The notes beneath the pieces are model-generated. The model made no database searches and had not been told where the DNA came from. It worked only from the letters and a program-made list of their open reading frames with translations. A program made the translations under genes and the position numbers. Of a stretch of DNA of 64,000 bases, positions 13,085 through 23,765 are shown piece after piece. Position 1 is the first letter of the stretch. Each line of letters starts with the position of its first letter. Origin of the DNA: Ananas comosus (taxonomy: Eukaryota; Streptophyta; Magnoliopsida; Poales; Bromeliaceae); the NCBI RefSeq assembly GCF_001540865.1, contig NC_033623.1, positions 6,945,969 to 7,009,968 of the forward strand, in the 5' to 3' direction.

Positions 13085-13964
13085 TGTCCCGACCCTTGAC
13101 TCGATCAATAATTCTCCTCGGGAAGAGCGTCGGGATGCGAGATGGCTGCGGATTATGACTCTTGAAGTATGCGTCCACAGAGGATCAAGCGATTAGGCCG
13201 ATGAGGAATCGAATCAGCCGAGTTCGAAAACCTCTGCAGTAAATTCGCTTCGGCAGGATGAGCCGAATGGAGAGGGGAAGCCCAGAATTCGACTAAGAAA
13301 CGAGCCAAATGGCTAAACAACTTATGATCTGATCGGCAGGAAGAGCCGAAGATGACTTTCTATTGAATAGCAAAAGGAAAAATACATAAACAGGAGAATG
13401 ATGCCCGTAGGGCAGACAGACTCTAAGTATGGGAACAGGGGAGTGATGCCCATGGGGCAGATAAACTCCAAATATATTCTATAAGGGAGTGATGCCTATG
13501 GGGCAGACAGACTCCAAGTATATTCTATAAGGGAGTGATGCCCATTGGGCAGACAGACTCCAAAGATCTAAGTTACAGGAACTACTCATAGGGAAAGCAG
13601 TAAATGCGGCAAAGAAAAAGATTACATTTAGACTACTCCTAGAAAAAGCGATAAAATGCAGAAGAAATAAGGGTGGTCTTTTGTGTGCAGGGGCGAAGAC
13701 CCCTATTGCAGGCTTCAAAGTTACTATTTATAGCCCACATTATTAGTTGGTTGAAAGTAGTTGGGGGAAGTGGTTGTAACCATGATCGTGGAAGTTATAC
13801 TAACTCCTCATGGAAGTTACGCGAACTCCTCATGGAAGTTACGCCCCAGTTTTCAACCGTTCCCGCCTTCTTGTCCTTCAGGCGCCTTATTGCCGACTCC
13901 TGGCGTACCACGTGTCCTTACTGGCTCATACGTGGGTTAGGCCGGCTCAATTTTGGTATCAACA
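13085..13964 (-). mobile_element. 3' LTR of a minus-strand gag-only retrotransposon
   Basis: The segment starts TGTCCCGACC and ends GGTATCAACA, giving TG...CA termini of an 880-bp LTR. On the minus strand it is directly preceded by a polypurine tract, which fixes it as the 3' LTR. Its orientation agrees with the gag gene that lies to its right. No second LTR copy was found, because the other end of the element is lost at about 19397. Confidence 0.7.
13394..13572 (+). repeat. Four tandem ~46-bp units inside the LTR
   Basis: Units begin at 13394, 13441, 13487 and 13533, each reading GAGTGATGCCCATGGGGCAG (or a close variant) followed by ACTCCAA. Spacing is 47, 46 and 46 bp. The middle copies also share TATATTCTATAAGG. 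Confidence 0.9.
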
Positions 13965-13980
13965 ATGCCCCCCAATAGTC
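13965..13980 (-). other. Polypurine tract
   Basis: The minus strand reads GACTATTGGGGGGCAT immediately before the TGTTGATACC start of the LTR, the position where plus-strand DNA priming occurs in LTR retrotransposons. Confidence 0.7.
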
Positions 13981-14211
13981 TTTCGAATGAACATTCGGAT
14001 GACTATTGATGCCAAATCAACTGTTCAAAAGCACAGCCGAGAACCAAGCTTTAGTTTCGCTGGTCTTGATCGGCTTTAGGAAAATGACGCTGTATCATTC
14101 CAATCACATATATCTCGGCTTCATCAACCGATTCTTTACTTTTATTTGATTAGTTCGGCTCTTCTTGAATCGAATGTTTTTCTATCAAGAAATTCTTCTT
14201 AAAGAAATTGG
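13981..14211 (-). other. Short noncoding stretch between gag and polypurine tract
   Basis: Only 231 bp separate the end of gag from the polypurine tract, and no protease, reverse transcriptase or integrase sequence is present. The string ATATCTCGGCTTCATCA and its continuation occur at about 14109 and again at about 14213, a short internal duplication that runs into the end of gag. Confidence 0.7.
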
Positions 14212-14861
14212 CTATATCTCGGCTTCATCAGCCGATTCTTCACTTTCACTCGATTGGCTCGGCTCTTCTTGAACCGACTGTTCTTCTAGCAAGGATTTCT
14301 CCTTGCCTTTCCTTTGATTTTTATATCGGCTCCATTGCAGCCGATCGTCCTCACTTTTCTTCTGAAATTGCTCGTATTGGGCAACTCGAACACCTAAATC
14401 AAATAGGTTAGAAAAATACTTATCTTCAAAATGGTCTTTTATCTTAAAATGCAGACCGCCATTTTGGCGAACTCTGATTCCGGCATTCTCATAAAGCACC
14501 GAGTTTTGGCTATTTTGAAACGGTCCAAATACTCTTCGATCGTTTCACCTGACATTTGTCGATACAAAGCCAAGTCGGCGACCGATAATTGTGGCTCCGA
14601 TCTATAGAATCGCTCATGAAATTTTCTTTCCAATTCGTCCCAATCTTGGACGGAATTGGCTGATAAACTTGTATACCAAGTAAACGCCGTTTTAGTTAAC
14701 GACGTGTTAAATAATCGAAGTTTCAAAAATGAGTCAGCGGCCGCTTCTCTACATTGGGCCGTGAACCGAGCTATATGCTCGACTGTATTCTCGGTCTCAT
14801 CGCCCGAGAACTTGTCGAACTTCGGCACTTTCCAGTTTGCCGGATACGGATGCTCTATATC

Positions 14862-17800
14862 TGTCACGCCCCGGGGTCCCTTTTAGATTAAAACACAGCG
14901 GAAATTTTTTTTTTTTTTGAAAACCTGACCCCAGGGTATGCCAAACCGCCCACAAATACAGGGAGTCCACTGTTTCACACGGACAGCAGTCTCCACCTAG
15001 ATTTGACCGGCGTCGCACAAGTACAAGATTTCAACAGAATATAACAGGATATCACCACACTACATGATATGTACAATACACACATTCATTCATCCTTCTA
15101 CCAGATATTATTATTTAGTTGTCTTAAAACTAAAAACCATAAGAAAACTCTTATTGAAAGCTGTTCTCCACACGGGAACCTTGTTCTTTTTAAAACGACC
15201 GTCTACACGAGGGGTAGAAACCATTTTCTTCACAAATTCACAAATCCCTTCTATTACATTCATGAAAAATCCACATTGTTCAAATGTAAAAAATACTTAA
15301 ACCATATGAACTACCTGAGCTAATCAACATAATAGTAAGGGTAAAACTAAACGATATACTGTGCGTCGGAGCTCTTCGAGCGCTACGAAGTGTCTCACAT
15401 GTTCGTCTCGACTCTCACGCCCGCAATACTGAAAAATGCGTGGGAGCAGTTGGAATCATGTAACATGTCTCCTTCTCCACGTGGATTACCGCAAGCGATG
15501 AAGCGAGGGAGTAACTCACCGATCAGAAGAGCTAAACACAGTACGGAGTCATAGATAGAATACAATAGCATAATAATGCAATAAGAGAATATATAGTGAA
15601 GAAGTACAACTTACGCACTGAATGGACAGACTGATGTTACATGTAACAAGACATTAGTAGCAAGACAATGTAATGAACGAACCTGAAAGGTATCACAGCA
15701 ACAACGCTACTATGTTATATGCGTCAACCAGACAAGAAGTCCAATATTACCCAATCTGGTACCTGCTATATTGTGTTGCGGACTTCAAGCGCTTGCCTGT
15801 CACTAACTGCACCGACCTGATTCACCAGCCCCACAGGACGACCCATCCGATAAGTACACTCCGATGTGTGGCAAACTGACCGGTCGAGGTTCGTGAATAC
15901 CCCAAAGTGCTGTGACTAAGTCATGCTGGTTGTCATACAACCCGGCTAACACCGGTGCCTAGGCCGAGCAGAAACAAGGCGCGTACAACGCCGTAACCTC
16001 ATCAACCAGATCGAAACACATGCGAGAACGTCAATGTATTGCTGGACCTGAAGGTCCCACAGGGTCACGACCAGCAGGTCACTGATACGAAGTACGAAAC
16101 GCGACAATCAGGCGTACGATACGGAATGCACAACCAACCAACTGTCAACAGATACGCGAATTAACATCGCGCAATGGTCAACAGGACGGAATGCAACAAC
16201 CAACCAACTAGGTCAACAGATCTGAATGCACAACAGGCCAACATAGGTCAACAGATACGCATGTAGTAGACTACTCACTCCTACTCAGGTACTAAGCATT
16301 AAACAACGATAGGTTATAACGAATAAACAAGGGTGCAAGGCTCAATATACTATGCGATAGTAACAACAGAAGAGTAAGGGTAAGAAACCAACACCAAGCG
16401 TGCACCACTGTACCGACGTCGGACCGAAGTACCCACCTGTAAGGATGTCGCGTCTGTCTCCTGTCTGCAAAAGAATGTCGACAGGACCTATAGAGGGTCC
16501 ACCGGGTTAGTATCTAACCCACCACTAAGAACCACAGCATCCACAACCCCATAAATAATTTCACGAAGATCGGTTTCCCAATACCGATTACCGTAACTCG
16601 CCGGAAGTCCCGAAAACCACACCGGGACGCCGTCGGGACCCACTAAGTGTCCCGAAACTCACCGACTCGTGTCACGAGTCACCTGCTTCCCCAAAACACT
16701 CCAATTTGGATGTTTTGGCAGCAAACACAAGATAACACCACTACACAATTATCCCCGAAAAATTGTACGAATCCGGGTTCCCAAAAGTGTCTATTTCGAC
16801 ACCGGAACCCACCGTCGCTCACCCATCATCACCGAACCCACAAAATGATGATGGTGACCAGCCAACAAGGCTCAGCGATAATTTACAGGATAACCAAACC
16901 ACGTCGGAAGAAATCCGAACCGAAACCGCGTTCTTTCGGCGAATTTTGCCGAAAAACGCGCCGGAATCGACTTTTCGATTTTCGCAAAAGCTACAGGATC
17001 ATGGACAATCAGTCCAGAGGTCAAACACACTCATACACACTGCCCACAGTAGCCACAAGGTGTACGATTGCACAAAAGCCCCTGTATTTACATAAAATCC
17101 CAACATTTTATGTAAATCGGGCGATAAAATAGCTCGTTCACGCAAACCGAGGACTTCTAAGTTCCACCGAGACATGTACTGACAGGTCTCGATGTGCCGG
17201 AGGCCGTGCTCATGGTCCGGAGCACATCGGCTCACTGTGGGAGGCGCGGGAGCAACCCGAAGTTCTGTGAACAGTGCACAGTCGGGGAAGATCGCACCAA
17301 ACAGGGCTAACCGGACACTGTTGATCCAAAGTGAGGTGAGCACTATGATCAGCACTGACCATCGATCACCGTGCTCACCTCCGGAGGCATTGGAATAGCC
17401 TCGGATCGCCGAAAAAATGCGCGCAAGTACGGAACAGCAGCCGAAAAGGCTCAACCCGGTCGACACCGCCGAAACAGTAGAACGGAGTCTCCCCGACAGA
17501 ATCTAAGGTGAGCACGATGATTAGCAATTTGCTACGATCATCGTGCTCCCTTCCGCAGAGATCAGGGAGGCTCAGGAAGCTCAGAACAATAAACCCACTC
17601 AAATAAGCCCTATTTCGGGCTTGACCGGAGCAAGCCTGCTCTGGCCGGCTTCCGGCGGCATGGCGGCGTGCGTGTGGGTCAGGGATGGATGCGGGGGAGG
17701 TGAGGAACACGATGCTCACTTCAGTTGGCGGCGAGAAGCGGCGGCGGCGACGGCGGAGAGACTTGAGCCCGCACAAGCTAAAGCTCGGGTTCCGCGGGCA

Positions 17801-18954
17801 CAGGAGGCCACGGCGGCAGCCGGGGGCTCAGGGACGGCGGAGGAGGATCACCCGAGGTCGGCAGCAGGCGGAACGGGTGGTCCCAGGCGGCGGCGGCGCG
17901 AAGAGGAAGCCGCACACAAGCCTCAGCCCAAGCTCGGGCTGGGGCGGCAGCAAACTGCAGAGCCAGCAGCGGCGGCGCAGGCGACGGCGGCAAGCGGCAG
18001 CGACCGGTCGGGGGAAGCTCCGATAGGGTCAGGGCAACGCCGACAGGGAATAGGGAGGCAATGCAGCCTCGACTAGGGCTCCAACCAGAGAAGAAAAGAG
18101 AGAGAGATGGAGAGAGAGATGGAGAGGGAGATGGAACCTCCTTCTCCGGCGACCGGCAGCGTGCGCCGGCGGCTGGGGAGCGCGCCATGCACTCAGGGGA
18201 GGGAGTAGAAGATGGCAAGGTGTGGCTAGGGTCTAGGGGTTAGGATTTCAAGGTAGAAAACCCTAGATACACTCTATATATATAAGGTGCAAATTACGGA
18301 AAAGCCCCTCAAACTTTAGTATTTGATCCTGAGTCCCTCACAGCGCGTGTAAAACGCGAGAATACCCCTCCACGTGCGATCTCACACAAAACGGTACATA
18401 AAATGTCACACTTTTTACGAAAATACCGTTTTGCCATCACCGACCTCTCCTCGATCAACGCGCAAGCTCCGCAGATCCGTCCGTCAGATTTGCGAACGGA
18501 CCGCACCAGTGCAATCAGCACAACAGAGACAACAAAGCTACAATTTCGTTTCGCCTCGATCCATCGCGGATTCGCGACGAAATCCGATCCATCTCTCCAA
18601 CAGAAGAACTACGCACAAATACATATAAAACACGTATTTTCAGATTTTCTCGAAATCCGTGCGTCAAACTCAAAATCCGTCAGCGTCATCAGTTCCAGAA
18701 CAGCTGAACCGGTCGAAATGAGCTATTGGACTGCTATGAACGGAGTCCGATACGCGCTAGAAGTCAACTTCGCACTGTGGCTTCTCCGAAAAATTGAGTT
18801 ACTATTCACTTTAAGTGAAACTTGGAAATCGCGTAGAATCTCCGTTTTAACTCGTTTTCTCCCGAAACTTGACGAGTGCTTTTGTAATTAAATTACACAC
18901 AAAAACATCATCAACTGAGAGTTTAACTACACTGCAAAAATCTCGATCCTTACA
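14862..18954 (-). mobile_element. 4.1-kb solo LTR inserted in gag
   Basis: The plus strand starts TGTCACGCCCCGGGG and ends CTCGATCCTTACA; on the minus strand this is a TGTAAGGATCGAG...GGGGCGTGACA LTR of 4093 bp. The flanks ATATC (14857-14861) and GTATC (18955-18959) form a 4-of-5 target duplication, and the gag reading resumes on both sides. No polyprotein domain or primer-binding site lies inside, so a solo LTR is preferred over a complete element. The large size is typical of Del/Tekay-like gypsy LTRs. The part 17400-18220 is GC-rich and contains long low-complexity frames. Confidence 0.85.
18273..18286 (-). promoter_or_regulatory. TATA box of the 4.1-kb LTR
   Basis: The minus strand reads CCTTATATATATAGAG, about 670 bp from the LTR 5' end in minus orientation. 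It is followed downstream by a leader rich in CT runs and by an open frame starting at 18218, matching the layout of the other LTRs in the window. Confidence 0.55.
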
Positions 18955-19397
18955 GTATCTATGTTTGCTGGATACGGGGATCGAAAAACAGGCCGCATAG
19001 CCGGCCTGGCCCCTACTCCGAAGGTATTCCGAATGACTTCCTCAATCTGAGCATACAGCGGAGCTTGTGCTTGAGCCGAATTTGGCTCTTGAGGAACTCC
19101 AGAATTCTGTATTGCAAGGTTCGCTCCTTGCATATCATTAGGGGCCTGCCCCCCTGCCCTAAGCCCTACATTTTGGGGCTGATAAGCTGGTAAAGGAGGT
19201 AAACCCGATGCAATCTCCGACTGAGGGCCGGCGCTTATATTCGCCGGCCTGTAAGCAACCTGGAAAGGTGCCATTTGCGGTTGCGCCTGTGAGACCGCCG
19301 GTGTGATGGGATTTTGTTGCATTGGCACATTTAGGGGCCCCTGTTGCCCCCTAAAAGGTTGCTCGTTTCGGGTAAATAATTGTCTGATTCGAATAAT

Positions 19398-19636
19398 ATT
19401 TTTATTTTGGTTGTATGAAATCAAATGACATGTGTGGATGAATGTTTAGTACTAGTGCTTTCACTATTTGTTGTTGCTTGCCCTCGAGTAAGCCATATAT
19501 ACTCGCATTCTCATTGTATGAATTGATGTTGTTATACATGTGTTGGTGGAGCCTTGGGCGGACAGGGGAGGTTCTGTCCATTCGGCGTCTGTTGGCGTGC
19601 CCGAACCGACCAAATTGGCGGTCGCGGGGCGTGACA
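19398..19636 (+). mobile_element. Truncated LTR 3' end (plus strand)
   Basis: The segment shares TTGTTGCTTGCCCTCG, GGAGCCTTGGGCGGACAG and the final CGGGGCGTGACA with the ends of the LTRs at 23766-26235 and 30309-32382. Its 5' part is missing: it abuts the gag gene at about 19397, so the junction is a truncation or rearrangement. Confidence 0.75.
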
Positions 19637-19705
19637 CATCTCAAATTTCCAGTTCACCTAAGAGCATTGTCCCCAAACCTCACGTGGCTTTCCATTATCT
19701 CATTG
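19637..19705. other. Short spacer between two LTR ends
   Basis: Sixty-nine bases between the GTGACA end of one LTR and the TGTCACG start of the next. It ends in CATTATCTCATTG; CATTATCTCA reappears at 22377, right after the solo LTR, so this is the left flank of that insertion. Confidence 0.6.
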
Positions 19706-22376
19706 TGTCACGCCCCGCCTCGAAACCACTACCGATTTGGCGCGATTCGGCCGCGGCAACGGACCGCCGAACGGACAGCACCTTCCCTGTCTGCCCAAGG
19801 CTCAACAACAGGAATGTGTACAAGAATTTACCCAGGACTTTAAATTCTAAACATACACATTCAGCAAGGGCACAAACAGTGCCAACAACAAGAAGAGCAA
19901 GTAATCCACGAGATATACAAGTGAAATAAAGAGAGTACTTTACTAACTATTACATTAGTTACATTCATTACATCATTTTTCATCCAAAATACATAGCTCT
20001 CCAACCTCACCTACAAGAATCTCTCTCAATACATAGGTGACTAATGCAAAAAGGAAAGCTACTATACTACCACGGTCTCACTGGTCGGGCGCGACGCCCT
20101 TGCCGCGGTCCTCTCTCTGCAGCCCTGAACCTACCACTGGAAATAGAGTGGGGTGAGAACTATCTTCCATAGTTCCCAGTGGGCTCGGCCGCCGACTCTG
20201 CCGATCTCCCCACTAGGTCCAAGTGGGCACAAGTAACAACAGATAGATAGATAGATATGTATCTGAAAGCTGTAAATGCAGTAGTAGGAAAACTATGCTA
20301 CTATGCCCATAATCATGAATATGAATGCATGCATCATATAATAAAGGTTTGCTACCATGCTAACAAATTCGATCCATGTTCGAATAGTAATGTTCAATGA
20401 CATTTATAAACCTTTAACCTTTTTCATTTACCCAATCTGTGGCGAGGCCCTAGGGCTCGCCCATGACTCACCTTCAAATCCCAAAGTGGGGAGGGAGCTC
20501 CAAGTGCACCCAAGCCCGGGACCGTCTGCGGACCTCCATGTGGTCCGGACCTCCAAGTGGTCCTAGTCGCGCGACACTCCGGAGTACTCGACGACAATCC
20601 CCTCCATGTGGGGATTGGATGGCTATGCCACCCTAAACGCAGACTGTGAGCTAGATCTATCCTCTCCATGTGAGGATACACTGTAACTAGGGTCAACACC
20701 CAATCCAATCCTCTCCAAGTGAGGAGGCTCTACAACTAGAGTCAATAACCCAATCGAATCCTCTCCAAGTGAGGACGCCCTACACTAGGGTCAACGACTA
20801 TCGCGGAATCATCGGTTCCCGACATTCATGCAATGCTATTTAGTTTTCTAAATTCATTGTTCACAAGGCATTTTCTAAGGGATCCACCTATCCCTAGGTC
20901 CATCGACCTCTAGTGTTATTTACACTACATTAATGCCACTCGTTATCATTCAATGTTTGGATGCCACTCGTTTGTTCTTTAACAATAACACTACTTTCTA
21001 TGTCATCAATACCCCCATCGGGTTCATCTCTTTTCTTTCGCACCATAGGATTCACGTCTCGACCCAATCCTCACCTATCTAAGTTACCAAGCGTTCCAAG
21101 TACACTAGGTTATCAATTAGAAAGCATAAGGAATGGAGCTACTATGCAATCCTACAATGCAACATGAAGAGATGAGATTAAATGCAATCTAAGACATAGA
21201 AAGGAGTTCGAAAGTTTCGGATGACACCCCCCACCTTTAATCGATGTAGAGGTTTCGGAAATCTCTCTCGGCGAGCTTTACGAAAAGGCTTTAGCCTTCC
21301 TCGCCCGAATCAACACTAGCCCGGCCCGATTTTGCCGAGAACTTCACGTCGGTTCGCCGAATGCCAAAATCGACTTCGCCCCCGCGTTTTGGGACCTATC
21401 AATAGGGTTTCCAAGGCTTCAAATGAGATCAATCTCATACTTTTACAAAAACCCCATTTTGGAACCCTAGATTTGCACCTATAGCAAACCACCCCATAAA
21501 TCCCTAGATTCTTGGGATTGATCTATTTAGAAGCTTGCTTAGGGTCCATTTGACCCATTCCAAGGCATAAAACCCAAAAACCCTAAGTTCTAGAAGCTAG
21601 GGTTTAGTAGCTTACCTCAAGAGCTACTCCAATGGGAAGAGGAGAGGGAGATGGAGGTGCTCAAAGCCTTCCTCTTGATCTCCTTCTTCTTCTCCTTCCT
21701 TATCTTCCTCTTCTTTTCCTTCCTCTCCTTCTTGTTCTTCTTCTCCTTCTTTCCTTTCTAGAGAGAGAGAGAGCAAGAGAGAAATGAGAGTGAGAGAGAG
21801 TGAAATGAGAGAGTGTGAGGGAGAGAGAGGGCTCAGCCCACTCAAATAAAGGCCATTTTGCATAAAAGCCCCTCAACTTTCACTCCTGTGCACTGCCCTC
21901 ACTGGGCAGTTCTCGCGCGGAGGGACCGGTCTCCCCGACCTGGGACCGGTCCCCGAGAGCTTCCCTCGGGCGCACGCGTTCGGGAACCGGTCTCTCCCCG
22001 GGAGACCGGTCCTCGGGAGACCGGTCTTCGCCTGAGAGACCGGTCCCCAAGAGCTCGATTTTCAGGACTTAGCCAATTTTCGGCAAATCTCGCTGGGACC
22101 ACGTTCGGGAACCGGTCCCTCCCTGCCCGGGACCGGTTGCATCACGCAACCCCGCTACACCCAGCCAGGGGAACCGGTCTCTCACCTGCAGAGACCGGTC
22201 CCCGAGAGCAACATCAGCCCAATGATGCAATTTGCCTCATTTGCTCTCGCGGACTCAACTCTAAGGCACTTTTTGTTCTTTGGACATTCTCAACTCACAC
22301 AAAGGGTATACTTTCGACAATTAGTCGATCCTGGATGAAGTACAATCCTCGTATTTCGAGAATTCACTTCCTTACA
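19706..22376 (-). mobile_element. Solo LTR, 2671 bp (minus strand)
   Basis: The plus strand runs TGTCACGCCCCGCC...CACTTCCTTACA, i.e. TGTAAGGAAGTG...GGGGCGTGACA on the minus strand. Flanks are CATTG and CATTA (4 of 5 bases). The upstream promoter part (about 21920-22205) holds ten ACCGGT cores. A CT/GA-rich leader is at 21650-21830. A hairpin GAACTAT-n5-ATAGTTC at 20157-20175 is shared with other LTRs here. No polyprotein sequence lies inside. Confidence 0.82.
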
Positions 22377-23567
22377 CATTATCTCACAAAGAGCACTTAC
22401 CTTATCTGCCACGGCCAATATCAAATCGTTCTCGCAACGAGTCCACATGAACACCCCATTCGTGAATCCAATTATCACGGGTGGTCCATAGGCCGCCAAT
22501 CCCACAAAGGCCTACCACCTAACCTGTCTCAATACGCGTAATGTCTCTCGCTCGCAAGCGCAGACCCAATCATCACTGGGCGGAGTCCTCATTGGAAGCT
22601 TCACACACACTCCAACAGGGAGCAACCAAGACCACAACCCACATCATGTTCTAGGGTTGGGTCACAACCACACTCTCGGTGTATTATTGATCACACAATC
22701 CAACACGTGGCATTCCACGTTCCCGGGTCCAAGCTCGGACTACCGTCCCGACCGAAACCTCTGCCCTACCCGTAGGTACCTGGCCGCTGTCCCACACAGC
22801 TGACTGCGCCTGTCCCAATGGCCCCAGGCTCCACAGTCCACAAATGGTCCTGGCACGGATCGTCCCCAAGCAATACCCGCCATCGTTGTCACATACGATA
22901 TGCTCTACCGAGCCACGTACCTCGATCGGCTCCTAAGCACGCAGTGCGAGCTACCAACCCTACGAGTGATCCATGGTCCGCTTCACACTTAGCATTGCTC
23001 AAGCGCTACAACAAACCCTCTCAGCTGAACCAAATCCACACTCCATGAGTACCTACACTCGAGCGTCGTACGCTTTTATACCTTTCCATACTAAGTCCAA
23101 CATTAGGCAATCTTGCCTATGCGCACTAACTACACAAGCACCATTTCCTACCTCAAGTCGAGGTACCACTCGGCCCACACACCAGAACATGGTGACTGAT
23201 CAACTATTCCCACAACAGTGACTACCCCGTCACTATTCGGTCCGTTGGATCGACATCCGAAACTCCTGGACTACTAGGACATTCTCAAGCGTCATGACTC
23301 GACTCTCGCAATCAATTGCTTACATTACCTTGAGAGTCGGTCCACCATTTCCATCCCTACCATGAGCCCTAAGCTTGGCTCACTACCAGCAACATGCCAA
23401 CACCGTCTAATCACCTATTCACTTTGAGAGGCGATGCACCAACACAACTCATGCATGCTAGGATAGCTACACTAATCCATATCTTGGTCTCTACTTTACT
23501 TATGCATAAATAGTAGTAAATGACCACATGATCAATGCATGCAATGTTCCAAATTTACATTCTTCAA
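22377..23567 (-). other. Noncoding interior of the gag element downstream of its gag stop
   Basis: About 1.2 kb follows the gag stop codon (minus orientation) with no protease, reverse transcriptase, RNase H or integrase motif in any frame. It suggests that the parent element carried gag plus noncoding DNA rather than a full pol gene, or that pol was deleted; the sequence alone does not decide. Confidence 0.5.
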
Positions 23568-23765
23568 CTAAATCATACCTGCCACGCCGTTGCCGATAGC
23601 AGCAGATTCCTCAACCTGGGTCGCGTATCCATGGCCACTTGCCGCCCGTCGCGAACCCCCCGGTTGCCTTATCCTCACTTGTTCTCCAGACCGTGCCGTA
23701 GGTGGCACACCCCTCGGCTGTCCCGGAGAGGAAAAGGTCATCGCCAGTGTTAGGGCCTAGCTATA

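Larger units (their letters stand above)
14212..19397 (-). pseudogene. gag of a gag-only Ty3/gypsy-type element, split by a solo LTR
   Basis: On the minus strand the N-terminal Gln/Pro-rich part is 19397-18955 and ends at SPYPAN. The solo LTR 14862-18954 then intervenes, and the capsid-like domain (VPKFDKFSGDETENTVEHIARF region) follows from 14861 down to 14212. The middle resembles the Retrotrans_gag family (FTWYTSL, ELERKFHERFY, ETIEEYLDRF). A frameshift near 14460 moves the reading frame before HFKIKDHFEDKYF. No CCHC zinc knuckle is seen; the tail is acidic (SQSSESEESADEAEI). The start codon is not certain, because the upstream end adjoins an unrelated LTR fragment at 19398. The product would have been the particle-forming protein of the element; it is not functional here. 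Confidence 0.8.

Noticed and set aside
17375..18218. Several 110-177-codon frames on both strands
   Set aside because: Caused by GC-rich composition inside the solo LTR; overlapping frames in several phases, no domains. Only the leader frame from 18218 is mentioned, as a low-confidence finding.
14862..18954. A full-length non-autonomous retrotransposon rather than a solo LTR
   Set aside because: No internal primer-binding site, polypurine tract or second LTR copy was seen; ends and duplication fit a single LTR.
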